NCBI RefSeq assembly: GCF_014650715.1
Contig: NZ_BMVM01000012.1
Span: forward strand, 186,001 to 250,000
Length of the DNA: 64,000 bases
From: Streptomyces bluensis
GTDB taxonomy: Bacteria; Actinomycetota; Actinomycetes; Streptomycetales; Streptomycetaceae
Direction: 5' to 3'
In this document: one piece after another, positions 1-8,240 of the stretch
How the letters are laid out: each line of letters begins with the position of its first letter
How positions within the stretch are numbered: position 1 is the first letter of the stretch
Translations under genes and position numbers: made by a program
The notes under the pieces: model-generated
Told to the model about the DNA's origin: nothing
Databases searched by the model: none
Seen by the model: the letters and a program-made list of their open reading frames with translations, nothing else

Positions 1-1199
1 AGCAGCCGCTGCTGGCGCTTGGTGCCGCCTGAGACTCGGTGCAGGCTGTACGAACCGGCCTTGCGTGCCTCGGCGGCCAGGTGCTTGACGATGCCCTTGC
101 AGACGACTTCCTTGAGCTTCGCGCCAGGGCGACCGTCGATGTGGAACCACAACGCGACGTCGTACCGGTGGGCGAACTGGAAGATGCCTGCGCGACGGCC
201 CAGGCTGATGCACTGGCCCGCGAACACCTGGTTGAGGGGCGAGGGTTGCTCACCCGCGATCCGGCTGAGCACCGTGTCGGCGGCCCGCGCGCCCAGAGGG
301 ATCGCGGCCTGGCAGCTCATCCGCAACGGCAGGTCCGACGGCGCCGCCGAGTCCCCGGCCGCGACGATGCGTTCGTCGTCCACGCTCGTCAGCGTCTCGT
401 CCGTGAGCAGGCGTCCCAGGGCGTCCGTGCTCAGCCCGCTGCGCCCGGCCAGGTCCGGCACGGCGAAGCCGGCGGTCCAGATGGTCACCTGGCTCGGCAG
501 TTCGCGGCCGTCACCGAGCCGCACGGCATCGCGGGTCACCGCCGTCACCTTCGCGTCGGCCGCGCCGGCCGCGTCGGAGCCGTCGAGCACGGTCACCCCC
601 AGCGCCGCCAGCCGCCCGGCCACCGAGCGTCGGCCCCGCGGATGCAGGTACGGGCCGAGTACTTCGCCGCAGACCAGGGTCACGTTGCGGCCGGTCTCCG
701 CCAGCTCGGCGGCGGTCTCGATGCCGGTCGGACCGGCTCCGACCACCGTCACCGCGGCTGTCGCGGGAGCGGCGTCGACGATCGGCCGCAGCCGCTGCGC
801 CTCCTCCAGGGTGGCGATCGGGTGGGCGAACTCGGCCGCTCCGGGCACGCGCGGGTCGGCGCTGCCGCTGCCCACCGCGTAGATCAGGTAGTCGTAGTCG
901 AGCGCGCCGCCCGCCTCCAGCGTCACGCGGCGCCCTGCCGCGTCGATCCGTGTCACGGTGCCGACCACCAGCCGGACGTCCTCGGCCAGGACGTCTCGAT
1001 AGTCGACGACCGCATCGTCGGACCCGCCCACCAGCTGGTGCAGGCGGACCCGATGGACGAAGTTCGGGCGCGGGTTGATGAGTGTCACTGTCACGTCGTC
1101 ACGCTGCGTCAGGCGATTGGCGGCCATGACGCCGGCGTATCCCCCGCCGATCACGACGACATCGACATCAACATCTGTGTTCTTCGTGTTCTTCGCCAT
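1..1199 (-). CDS. NAD(P)/FAD-dependent oxidoreductase, type II NADH dehydrogenase-like (3' end outside window)
   Basis: The reverse strand is open from an ATG at 1199 to the window edge, so the C-terminus is missing. The N-terminus has a dinucleotide-binding beta-alpha-beta motif (VVVIGGGYAGV, residues about 15-25). A second nucleotide-binding motif, VTVVGAGPTGIETAAEL, lies near residue 155, and an AAGD motif typical of FAD binding lies near residue 290. This layout fits the Ndh-2/AIF-like family, which passes electrons from NAD(P)H to quinone at the membrane surface. A GGAGAC Shine-Dalgarno lies just before the ATG. The frame also reads NxxFxxRxxLHQ-type residues after the first strand, common in Streptomyces Ndh paralogues. 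Substrate and electron acceptor are inferred from family only. Confidence 0.85.
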   Translation of the reverse strand, partial: MAKNTKNTDVDVDVVVIGGGYAGVMAANRLTQRDDVTVTLINPRPNFVHRVRLHQLVGGSDDAVVDYRDVLAEDVRLVVGTVTRIDAAGRRVTLEAGGALDYDYLIYAVGSGSADPRVPGAAEFAHPIATLEEAQRLRPIVDAAPATAAVTVVGAGPTGIETAAELAETGRNVTLVCGEVLGPYLHPRGRRSVAGRLAALGVTVLDGSDAAGAADAKVTAVTRDAVRLGDGRELPSQVTIWTAGFAVPDLAGRSGLSTDALGRLLTDETLTSVDDERIVAAGDSAAPSDLPLRMSCQAAIPLGARAADTVLSRIAGEQPSPLNQVFAGQCISLGRRAGIFQFAHRYDVALWFHIDGRPGAKLKEVVCKGIVKHLAAEARKAGSYSLHRVSGGTKRQQRL

Positions 1200-1278
1200 G
1201 GTGTCTCCCGTCTCCGTTTCCAGGGGTTCGGCCTCAAGACACCGCGTGATCGATCGCTGTGACAGCTTGTGAGGCAGA

Positions 1279-1926
1279 TCACTGCACGGGTGTGGACCCG
1301 GCCATGGAACCGCCCTGTTCTGCGGTGGTTGATGCCTCCGTCGACACCTCCGCCCATACCGTCTTGCCCACGGGATGACGGGGTGTCGAGCCCCAGCGCT
1401 CAGCCAGGACGTCCACCAGAAGCAGGCCGCGGCCCGACTCGCCGTCGGGGTACGACGAGGGTGGGGCGGCGGGTGGTCGCTTCGCGGCGGCTGCGTCGGC
1501 GACCTCGATCCGGATCAGGTCCGACGCCTCGTCGAGGGCGAGCCGGAGACCGAAGTCACGTCCCGGAACGCGGCCGTGCTGCACGGCGTTCGCGGTGAGT
1601 TCCGCGACGACGAGGGCGACCGTGCACGACACGTCCGACGCCGGTGGGTAACCCCACTCCTCCATGCGCCGCACGGCCAAGCGCCGGGCGTGCCGCGCGC
1701 CTCGCGGCGAGGAAGCGAACTGCGCGGTGAGCGGCGGGGGTTCGGTCGCTTCACCGTCAGTGGCTTCGCCGTCGAGCAGGACGGCTTCCGCCACGGGCGC
1801 TTCGGCGACGCTCCTTCGCGGTTCTTCGTCCGAGGTGGTCGTTCCTGTCAGCACAGCGTTTCCGTTCTTCTTGCCTGTCGAGCCCTGAGTCGTCCCGCGA
1901 TGTAGTCGAGTCATCACGTTCCGCAC
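1279..1926 (-). CDS. ATP-binding protein of the anti-sigma/histidine-kinase-like ATPase family
   Basis: This 215-residue protein has a GHKL ATPase fold: the N box ELTANAVQHG near residue 110 and the G box SGRGLLLVDVLAERWG near residue 165. Such stand-alone HATPase_c_2 proteins resemble RsbW/SpoIIAB-type anti-sigma kinases and are abundant in Streptomyces. They are often encoded beside XRE-DUF5753 and DUF397 genes, as here, where the XRE gene starts divergently 80 bp away. The first 50 residues look disordered. A Met at residue 5 (position 1914) is an alternative start. The partner sigma or anti-anti-sigma protein is not visible in the window. Confidence 0.8.
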   Translation of the reverse strand: MRNVMTRLHRGTTQGSTGKKNGNAVLTGTTTSDEEPRRSVAEAPVAEAVLLDGEATDGEATEPPPLTAQFASSPRGARHARRLAVRRMEEWGYPPASDVSCTVALVVAELTANAVQHGRVPGRDFGLRLALDEASDLIRIEVADAAAAKRPPAAPPSSYPDGESGRGLLLVDVLAERWGSTPRHPVGKTVWAEVSTEASTTAEQGGSMAGSTPVQ

Positions 1927-2005
1927 TCAAGATTCGTCCCGCAGCCCTACGCTCGGAAGGTGACGCAGCCTTACCTTTTGGTTCGTAAGGGACGGAAGTG
2001 ACGCC

Positions 2006-2950
2006 TTGGGCAACGGAATTGATCCCAGTACGTCGATGGCGGCGCTGTTCGGCGCACGCGTACGCAGGCTCCGTACGGCCGCGGGACTGACCCAGGCCGA
2101 ACTCGGCGCGAAGACACACGTGGTGAGCACCCGGATCACGCAGATCGAGCGTGTCTCCGGGGCGAAGCCGACGCTGGAGCTGGCGCGTGCGCTGGACGCC
2201 GCCCTGGGTGCGGACAACCTGCTGGTCGAGCTGTGGCCGTACGTGTACCGCGAGGCGTTCCCGGACTGGTCGCGGAAGTTCATGGAGTACTCGGGGCGGG
2301 CGGTGGGCATCCGCGAGTACGCGGCGCATGTGGTGCCCGGCTTGTTGCAGACCAAGGCGTACGCACGAGCAGTTCTGAGCGTCGGCCGAACGCTCGGCAG
2401 CAAGGAGCAGTTGGAAGAGCGGGTCACCGTTCGTATGGGACGGCAGGATCGCCTCGGTGCGCCAGATCGGCCGGAACTGTGGGTCGTTCTCGACGAGGCG
2501 GTGCTCCGGCGTCCGGTCGGCGGCCAGGTGGTGATGCGTGAGCAGCTGGAGCGGCTGCTTGAGGCGGCAGCGGAGCCTCATGTCACCGTGCAGGTACTGC
2601 CGTTCGACCAGGGCGAGCATGACGTCATGGGCGGCTCGCTCACCGTTCTGACGATGCCGGACGGCTCGGAAGTCGCCTACACAGAAGGCGCGCACTACGG
2701 CCAACTCATCGAGGATCCGGAGGAGGTCAGGAGCTTCGCGCTGACCTACGATCGGCTGCGGGCGGCAGCCCTGCCCCCGCTCATGTCGCTCGACATGATC
2801 CGATCCGTGATGGAGGACAACCACCGTGGAGCGAACGTCCCGTCCCGATCTGAACGGCGCCGCCTGGCGCAAGAGCAGCTACAGCAATCAGGAGGGCGGC
2901 AACTGCGTGGAGGTGGCCGACGGGTTCCCCGGCGTCGTGCCCGTCCGTGA
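2006..2950 (+). CDS. XRE-family helix-turn-helix regulator with DUF5753 sensor domain
   Basis: Residues about 15-70 form a Cro/C1-type HTH (LRTAAGLTQAELGAKT...RITQIERV). The rest is DUF5753, the conserved C-terminal region of WhiJ/AbaA-type regulators (EYAAHVVPGLLQT, LDEAVLRRPVGG and PHVTVQVLPF motifs). These regulators act with a small DUF397 protein, which follows immediately. The start is a TTG at 2006 after GGACGGAAG; an ATG lies ten codons inside. Oddly the frame does not stop before the DUF397 start. It runs about 41 codons into it and ends in an Arg/Gln-rich tail, so the normal stop appears to have been lost or the overlap is genuine. Confidence 0.85.
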   Translation: MGNGIDPSTSMAALFGARVRRLRTAAGLTQAELGAKTHVVSTRITQIERVSGAKPTLELARALDAALGADNLLVELWPYVYREAFPDWSRKFMEYSGRAVGIREYAAHVVPGLLQTKAYARAVLSVGRTLGSKEQLEERVTVRMGRQDRLGAPDRPELWVVLDEAVLRRPVGGQVVMREQLERLLEAAAEPHVTVQVLPFDQGEHDVMGGSLTVLTMPDGSEVAYTEGAHYGQLIEDPEEVRSFALTYDRLRAAALPPLMSLDMIRSVMEDNHRGANVPSRSERRRLAQEQLQQSGGRQLRGGGRRVPRRRARP

Positions 2951-3044
2951 CAGCAAGGTCCCGCACGGTCCCGCTCTGTTCTTCGAGGCCCGCTCCTGGG
3001 CAGAGTTCATAGGTGAGTTGAAGGCCGGTCAGCACCGCGTCTGA
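2826..3044 (+). CDS. DUF397 domain protein, partner of the upstream XRE regulator
   Basis: This small protein of 72 residues shows the full DUF397 signature: AAWRKSSYSNQEGGNCVEV near the start, VPVRDSK in the middle and a terminal WAEFIGELKAG helix. DUF397 proteins pair with XRE-DUF5753 regulators in Streptomyces, as in the bldB/whiJ-type developmental loci. The GTG start follows a clear GGAGGA and lies 125 bp inside the end of the XRE frame, so the two are co-transcribed and probably translationally coupled. The exact role of this copy is unknown. Confidence 0.88.
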   Translation: MERTSRPDLNGAAWRKSSYSNQEGGNCVEVADGFPGVVPVRDSKVPHGPALFFEARSWAEFIGELKAGQHRV

Positions 3045-3077
3045 GTCGGCCAGGTCCCGGCCGCGTTCCGTCTTACG

Positions 3078-3115
3078 GGCCCGCCGGTTCCTCGTCCGCA
3101 AGGGCCCGGCGGGCC
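3078..3115 (+). terminator. Hairpin after the XRE/DUF397 pair
   Basis: Perfect 10-bp inverted repeat: GGCCCGCCGG at 3078-3087 and CCGGCGGGCC at 3106-3115, with an 18-nt loop. It starts 34 bp after the DUF397 stop. There is no T-run, which is normal for actinobacterial terminators. Confidence 0.55.
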
Positions 3116-3326
3116 ACTGACCTCCCCAAAGAACCGGGGGAAAGAACTACCCGCCCACCCACCCTCCCCGGCCGAGAAGCCCCCGTCACCCGTCCGGGTG
3201 ACCGGCTTGCAGGCGAGGGATACGGACGGTTACGTTCGCCGCGACAACCCGTAAACAGATACGGCCCCCGGCCGGGACTGGCATCCCGAACGAGGGCCTG
3301 ACCGATCAGGAAGAAGCACCTTCCCG

Positions 3327-4232
3327 ATGGCTGACTCGCAGTCTAACGCGCGCCTGCGCGCCGACGCCGGGACTCCGACCTCCGGCGTGATCCACGTACG
3401 TACCCGGCTCACCGCCGACTTCACGGTGATCTCCAACGCCCTCGCGCAGCGACGCGGCAGCGCCGTCACGGTCGGTGTCGCGGCGTACATCTCCTCGCTG
3501 CCCGACGGCTCCTCCGTGAGCATCGCCGCCCTGTGCGAGCACTTCAGCGAGGGGGAGATCCTGATCTCGCGAGCGCTCAGGGAGCTCGAAGCGGCCGGAT
3601 ACCTGGAGCGCCGCCGCGAGCGGACACCCACCGGGCAGGTCCGTACCCGGACGTACTTCTACGACGTACCCGACGGCGGCCCGGACCTGGACGGGCCTCC
3701 GCCTCCGAAGCCGCCGGGGCCTCCCCGTCCACGGAGGCGGCAAGTAGCCGAGGAAGCCGCGCCCCCGGCGGCAGTCACCACTGGAGCGATGTCCACTCCC
3801 GCTCGGGAACAGACGGAGAAACCGGCGGTGGCCCGCCCGGCGCTCTCCGACGCCGACCCGCAGGCAGTCGCCGTTCTGACCTCACTCCGCCGGATCGATC
3901 CCCGCCTCGTTCTCTCCGAGCAGGAGGCCGTGCGGCTGGCGCCGGCCGTCACCCAGTGGCTCGCGGCCGGTGTCGCACCCTCCCAGATCACCGCACTGCT
4001 CACCGCACGGCTCCCCGACCACTTCCTGACCCGCCCGGCGGGCATCCTCGCCTTCCGCCTCCGGGAGACGCCCCTGCCCGCGCCGCCTCCGCGCCCGCTC
4101 ACCGAGGATGCGTCCCGCCCCTTCGTGCTGCCCTTTCAAACCTGCGACGGCTGTGAGCGGGCCTTCCGCGCTCCGGAACCCGGGCGCTGTCGTGAATGTC
4201 GAGCGGGGGGCCGTCTCCGTGCGGCCGGCTGA
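3327..4232 (+). CDS. Winged-helix DNA-binding protein with C-terminal Cys4 motif
   Basis: A 301-residue protein. Residues about 25-115 read as a winged helix-turn-helix (VRTRLTADFTVISNALAQ, VSIAALCEHFSEGEILISRALRELEAAGYLERR). The middle is Pro-rich and probably flexible. The C-terminus holds CDGC...CREC spaced like a zinc ribbon (residues about 277-295). The family is common in Streptomyces, where it is loosely called MarR-like or replication-initiator-like, but no function is established from what I see. The ATG follows a modest AGGAAG. There is no obvious operon partner; the DUF433 gene begins about 97 bp downstream. Confidence 0.7.
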   Translation: MADSQSNARLRADAGTPTSGVIHVRTRLTADFTVISNALAQRRGSAVTVGVAAYISSLPDGSSVSIAALCEHFSEGEILISRALRELEAAGYLERRRERTPTGQVRTRTYFYDVPDGGPDLDGPPPPKPPGPPRPRRRQVAEEAAPPAAVTTGAMSTPAREQTEKPAVARPALSDADPQAVAVLTSLRRIDPRLVLSEQEAVRLAPAVTQWLAAGVAPSQITALLTARLPDHFLTRPAGILAFRLRETPLPAPPPRPLTEDASRPFVLPFQTCDGCERAFRAPEPGRCRECRAGGRLRAAG

Positions 4233-4329
4233 GCCGATGGGCGAGTGTGCGGTGAGGCCTCGGGTGGGAGGCTTGGTGTGCGACGATGCGCAACCCAGCA
4301 CCGGCAACGGCATCACGAGGAGGTGGGGC

Positions 4330-4986
4330 ATGGTCGACAGGTTCAAGGACGGACTTCTGACTCCGACGGAAACAGCCTCCTATCTGGAGATTCCGCAGTC
4401 GACTCTCATCTCGTGGCTGAAGGGCAAGGCCGCCGGAGCACCACTGGTCCACCAAGTCGAGCCCGTACGGAAGGGGCAGCCCTCAGTACCCTTCATCGCG
4501 GTGGCCGAGGCGCACGTCCTCCGTTCCCTGCGGTCCCTGGGGCTCCGCATGAGCGAGATCAGGGAAGCCGCTGCCGCCGTACGGGACGCCTTCGACACCC
4601 CCTACGGCCTCGTGTCGAAGCGGATCGCGACGGACGGCGTGGACATCTTCGTCGAACACGGCCTCGGGGATCTGCGCAGGGCCCGAGACGGTCAGGCCCC
4701 CATCCAGGAAGTCGTCTCCGACTATCTTCGCTACCTGACCTGGGCGCCTGACGACGACTTCCCCTCCAGCCTGCGGCTGAGGCAGTACCCGGAATCCGTT
4801 CCCGTCGTGATCGATCCGAGGTTCGGTCACGGTCGTCCCATGGTGGCCGCCAATCGCGTCGCGGTCAACGCGATCACTGACCTGTGGGAGGCCGGGGAGA
4901 GCATCGAGGAAATCGCGTACGACTTCGACATGACACCTGAGCAGGTCGACGCGCTGTGCCGTGCAGTGGTGCGCCTTGCCGCCTGA
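4330..4986 (+). CDS. DUF433-domain antitoxin (VapB45-like) with N-terminal MerR-like HTH
   Basis: The ATG at 4330 is preceded by AGGAGG, which decides the start although the frame is open from 4108. The N-terminus (LLTPTETASYLEIPQSTLISWL) is a MerR/excisionase-like helix-turn-helix. The last 60 residues (VVIDPRFGHGRPMVAANRVAVNAITDLWEAGESIEEIAYDFDMTPEQV, split here by motif) are a canonical DUF433 domain. DUF433 proteins are antitoxins of PIN-like DUF5615 toxins; Mycobacterium tuberculosis VapBC45 is a precedent. The toxin frame overlaps the last codons here, as in intact pairs, but it is broken. The antitoxin itself looks full-length at 218 residues. Confidence 0.8.
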   Translation: MVDRFKDGLLTPTETASYLEIPQSTLISWLKGKAAGAPLVHQVEPVRKGQPSVPFIAVAEAHVLRSLRSLGLRMSEIREAAAAVRDAFDTPYGLVSKRIATDGVDIFVEHGLGDLRRARDGQAPIQEVVSDYLRYLTWAPDDDFPSSLRLRQYPESVPVVIDPRFGHGRPMVAANRVAVNAITDLWEAGESIEEIAYDFDMTPEQVDALCRAVVRLAA

Positions 4987-5214
4987 GTTCTTCCTCGACC
5001 GGAATCTCGGTCGTCGCGTAGCCGAGGGACTGAGAGCCTGCGGGTGGTCGAACGCGAAGCGGTGCTGTTCTACCTCGACAACCAGCAGTTGCGCAGCGCC
5101 GAGATGGTCGAACGGCTCGCCGCTCGCCGTGACGCGATCCACCGAGCCGTTGAGAAGGGCGGTCCAGCGGCCTACGCCGTGCGACATGACCGTATCGAGC
5201 GCACATGGCCCTGA
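4976..5214 (+). pseudogene. Remnant of a DUF5615/PIN-like toxin with internal out-of-frame deletion
   Basis: The frame beginning TTG 4976 gives LPPEFFLDRNLGRRVAEGLRACGW, the conserved start of PIN-like toxins including the first acidic residue (FLDRN). At about 5040 the homology jumps to another frame. From there to the TGA at 5212-5214 it reads VVEREAVLFYLDNQQLRSAE and ends in HDRIERTWP, the typical C-terminus of the same family. Roughly 40-60 central residues, which would carry other PIN acidic residues (the DKxxR region), are absent, and the two halves are in different frames. I read this as a deletion that killed the toxin while leaving the antitoxin intact. A sequencing error alone cannot explain the missing centre. 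Confidence 0.7.
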
Positions 5215-5271
5215 CGGGCGGGCACGGGGGCGAGGCCGCGCAGGTGCCCGGGTTGGGCGAGGACGGTACCG

Positions 5272-6096
5272 TCACGGTTCCAGGTGGTGGCGGACCGAGT
5301 CGCGGACGACGATGTGGGTGTGTCCCCTGCCGAGCCGTTCGCTCCTCATGCGGTGGCCCTCGCCGCGCTCCATCGTGCCGTCGACCTCCAGCCCGGGGTC
5401 GTGCGGGACGCGATGCGCCGCCAGGGCCGCGCGGTAGCCGGCGACACGGCTGTCGGGTGTGGTGTAACCGGTACGGCGCCCCAGGAACAGGATGCGCCGG
5501 TGGCCCGCCGAGAGCAGGTGGCTGGTGATGGCGTGGGCGCCTGCGGTGTTGTCGTACTCGACGACTGTGGCCGGGACGTCGGGGCCCAACGGAGGGCGTC
5601 CGCACAGCACCAGCCGGGAGCCGGCCGCCGCGAGGGCGCGGGCGTAGCTCGCCATGCGCTCGCGGTAGGCGTCGTCGGCGACGATGTTCCCGACGAGGAT
5701 CACGGTCTCGGCCTGCTCCTGGCGCATCAGCCGGATGGTGTCCAACTCCCGCTCGGGGTCACCGCCCGTCGTGCCGACGATGCACAGCCTGCCCTCGCGC
5801 GCCGCCTCCTCCTGCACTCCCTGCGCGACATGGGCGTAGTGCGGCGAGATCACGGAGTTGACCACGATGGCCACGCTTTTGGGCCGCACGCCGGCGAGCC
5901 CTCTGGCGTGGGCGTTCGCCACGTAGTCGAGTTCGCGTACGGCGCGCATGACCTTTGCGCGGGTGGCGGCGGCGCTGGGGTAGGTGCCGGAGAGGATCCG
6001 GGACACGGTGGCGACCGAGACGCCGGCGTGTTGGACCACGTCGCGGATCGTCGCCAGGCGGGGCCGCCCGTCGTCGGGCGCGGTCCGGCGAGGCAT
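5272..6096 (-). CDS. LacI-family transcriptional regulator, shortened ligand-binding domain
   Basis: The start MPRRTAPDDGRPRLATIRDVV at 6096 opens a textbook LacI HTH (DVVQHAGVSVATVSRILSG) and hinge, then a periplasmic-binding-like core (VAIVVNSVISPHYAHVAQGV, FLGRRTGYTTPDSRVAGYRAAL). The product is only 274 residues, about 60-70 fewer than usual. After VDGTMERGEGHRM the sequence jumps straight to the family's terminal THIVVRDSVR block, so the segment with the AxNDxxAxG and VVGFDD-type motifs is missing while the frame is kept. It faces the rhamnogalacturonan lyase gene, with LacI-type operators between, and probably represses it. Inducer binding may be lost. Confidence 0.85.
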   Translation of the reverse strand: MPRRTAPDDGRPRLATIRDVVQHAGVSVATVSRILSGTYPSAAATRAKVMRAVRELDYVANAHARGLAGVRPKSVAIVVNSVISPHYAHVAQGVQEEAAREGRLCIVGTTGGDPERELDTIRLMRQEQAETVILVGNIVADDAYRERMASYARALAAAGSRLVLCGRPPLGPDVPATVVEYDNTAGAHAITSHLLSAGHRRILFLGRRTGYTTPDSRVAGYRAALAAHRVPHDPGLEVDGTMERGEGHRMRSERLGRGHTHIVVRDSVRHHLEP

Positions 6097-6121
6097 TGGG
6101 CCTCCTGCGTCCCCACCTGTA

Positions 6122-6134
6122 TGTAAACGTTTCC
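6122..6134. promoter_or_regulatory. LacI-type operator upstream of lacI-like gene
   Basis: TGTAAACGTTTCC contains the central AAACGTTT palindrome expected for LacI/GalR regulators. It sits 26 bp upstream of the regulator start, consistent with autoregulation. Confidence 0.65.
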
Positions 6135-6223
6135 GCTCGATGGTCACGTATACGGCCAGATGCGTCAACAGGAGGCTTCGACAGCCTTGACGCGTACCTG
6201 GCACGGTGCTTCCATCGCAGGTG

Positions 6224-6238
6224 TGTAAACGGTTTAAC
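6224..6238. promoter_or_regulatory. Second LacI-type operator, proximal to the lyase gene
   Basis: TGTAAACGGTTTAAC is a near-palindrome with a central CG, matching LacI-family sites. It lies about 87 bp before the lyase start and about 90 bp from the first operator, allowing looping or independent control of the divergent promoters. Confidence 0.65.
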
Positions 6239-6324
6239 TCTTCGGGGTTTCCGGCCTGGGTCGAGGGCGGGAGCCGGTCCAACCCCACCCCCGCGCACCG
6301 CAATCGCAAGGAGGAGAACTTGTC

Positions 6325-8217
6325 ATGCTCATGAAAAGCTGGCCCGCCCACCGCGTGGCCGTCACCATCCCGGCGGTTCTGGCCGTCTGCGCCACGCTGG
6401 CCGTCGGCCCCGCGAGCCCAGCCTCGCCCAACCCGACTCCGACCACCGCCACCACCACCGCCGATACGGCGGTTCAGGCCGCCCGCGTCATGGAGAACCT
6501 CGGGCGCGGGGTCGTGGCGGTGCGCTCCAGCAGCACCCAGGTCCTGGTGTCCTGGCGGCTGCTGGGGCTCGACCCGGAGGGCATCGGCTTCAACGTGTAC
6601 CGGTCCACCGGTGGCGGCGCGTACGTCAAGCTCAACGCCGCTGTCCTGACGGGCGGCACCAACTACGCCGACCCCACCGCCGACCTGACGAGGTCCAACA
6701 GCTACCGGGTGGCCCCGGTCGTGGGCGGGCAGGAGCAGGCGCCCAGCGAGGCCTTCACGTTGACGGCCAACCACGCCACGGAGCCCGTGGTCCGCGTGCC
6801 GTTACGCTCCGGCGGTCCGGTGAAGTTCGTCTGGGTCGGCGACCTCGACGGCGACGGCGCGTACGACTACGTGGTGGACCGGCAGACCTCGCCCCAGTCT
6901 CTTGAGGCCTACAGCGGCGACGGCGACTTCCTCTGGGAGGTCGACATGGGGCCGAACAGTCAGAACCAGGACAACATCGAGCCGGGGTCGTCCGCAATCG
7001 ACCTGGGCCACTGGGACGGTGTCACGGTCTACGACTTCGACAGCGACGGCCGCGCGGAGGTCGCCGTACGGATCGCCGACGGCGTCACCTTCGGCGACGG
7101 CACGACCTGGACGCACGAGGACGACTCGCGGCAGTGGATGGCCGTCCTGGACGGCCGGACCGGAGCCCTCCGCAACTGGTCGGCCGTGCCGACGACTTAC
7201 CTGGGTGACGGTCCGATGGGCGCGCGCCTCGGCGTGGCGTACCTCAACGGGACCACGCCGAGCCTGGTCGCCTACATGAAGAACCGGCGCGACGACGGCT
7301 CCTTCAACCTGATGATGGCCGCCTGGAAGTACGACGGCGATTCGCTGGACCGCCAGTGGACATGGCAGCGCGGCAGCCAGAACGCGCCCGACGGGCACAA
7401 CACCCGCGCCATCGACGTCAACGGTGACGGGAAGGACGAGGTCGCCGAGATCGGGTTCGTGCTGAACGGCGACGGGTCCCTGCGCTACTCGATGGGGCCC
7501 AAGGGCATCAACCACGGCGACCGTTTCCACATCGCGGACATGGACCCCAGTCGTCCCGGCCTGGAGGGCTACGGCGTCCAGCAGGACAACCCGAGCGGTC
7601 TGCTGGAGTACTACTACGACGCCTCGAACGGCACCGTCATCTGGGAGCACAAGGGTGACGGCCCCGCCGACGTCGGACGCGGCATGGCCGGAGACGTCGA
7701 CCCGCGCTTCCCCGGCATGGAGGTCTGGTCCTTCTCGGGCCTGTACAACGCGCCCTCCAACAAGCTCGCCGAGCCGAACGCGTCGCTGCGCCCCTGGCCG
7801 CAGCTGGGCCTGTGGTGGGACGGCGACCTCACCATGGAGCTGCTCAACGACGGCAAGATCGAGAAGTGGGACCCTGCACGCCCGACGCCGAGCGGCAGCC
7901 TGCCCCGGCTGGTCAGCACCTGGAACTACGGCGCGGTCAACGCCTCCCAGGGCGTGCAGCCCACCTTCGTCGGTGACATCCTCGGCGACTGGCGCGAGGA
8001 AGCCGTGTACACCAACGCGTCCTACGACGAGTTGATCATCTTCACCACGAACCAGCCGACGAACACCCGGCTCTACACGCCGGCGCACAACCCCGCCTAC
8101 CGGAACGCCATGACGTTCAAGGGCTACATGCAGTCCCACCACCCCGACTACTTCCTCGGAGCGGGCATGGCCCAGCCACCTCGGCCCAACATCGCCTACG
8201 CTGCGGGCGGTTCCTGA
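6325..8217 (+). CDS. Secreted rhamnogalacturonan lyase, polysaccharide lyase family 11
   Basis: The ATG at 6325 follows AAGGAGGAG. A signal peptide (K-S-W then a hydrophobic stretch ending near ASPASP) and a Thr-rich linker precede residue 55. Next is a small beta domain (VVVAV...GFNVYRS), then a long beta-propeller with many DGDG calcium-type loops (GDLDGDGAYDYVVDRQ, VYDFDSDGRAEV, AIDVNGDGKDEV). Motifs such as NQDNIEPGSSAIDLGHWDG and FVGDILGDWREE are typical of PL11 enzymes (YesW/YesX). These cleave the rhamnogalacturonan I backbone of pectin by beta-elimination outside the cell. Length (630 residues) is normal and no carbohydrate-binding module follows. Control by the divergent LacI protein is likely. 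Exo or endo mode cannot be decided. Confidence 0.92.
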   Translation: MLMKSWPAHRVAVTIPAVLAVCATLAVGPASPASPNPTPTTATTTADTAVQAARVMENLGRGVVAVRSSSTQVLVSWRLLGLDPEGIGFNVYRSTGGGAYVKLNAAVLTGGTNYADPTADLTRSNSYRVAPVVGGQEQAPSEAFTLTANHATEPVVRVPLRSGGPVKFVWVGDLDGDGAYDYVVDRQTSPQSLEAYSGDGDFLWEVDMGPNSQNQDNIEPGSSAIDLGHWDGVTVYDFDSDGRAEVAVRIADGVTFGDGTTWTHEDDSRQWMAVLDGRTGALRNWSAVPTTYLGDGPMGARLGVAYLNGTTPSLVAYMKNRRDDGSFNLMMAAWKYDGDSLDRQWTWQRGSQNAPDGHNTRAIDVNGDGKDEVAEIGFVLNGDGSLRYSMGPKGINHGDRFHIADMDPSRPGLEGYGVQQDNPSGLLEYYYDASNGTVIWEHKGDGPADVGRGMAGDVDPRFPGMEVWSFSGLYNAPSNKLAEPNASLRPWPQLGLWWDGDLTMELLNDGKIEKWDPARPTPSGSLPRLVSTWNYGAVNASQGVQPTFVGDILGDWREEAVYTNASYDELIIFTTNQPTNTRLYTPAHNPAYRNAMTFKGYMQSHHPDYFLGAGMAQPPRPNIAYAAGGS

Positions 8218-8221
8218 ATCC

Positions 8222-8240
8222 TGACAGGTCGTGTCTGTCA
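8222..8240. terminator. Short hairpin between convergent genes
   Basis: TGACAG (8222-8227) and CTGTCA (8235-8240) form a 6-bp stem with a 7-nt loop between the lyase stop and the kdpE stop, overlapping the latter. It could serve either strand, but it is weak. Confidence 0.3.
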
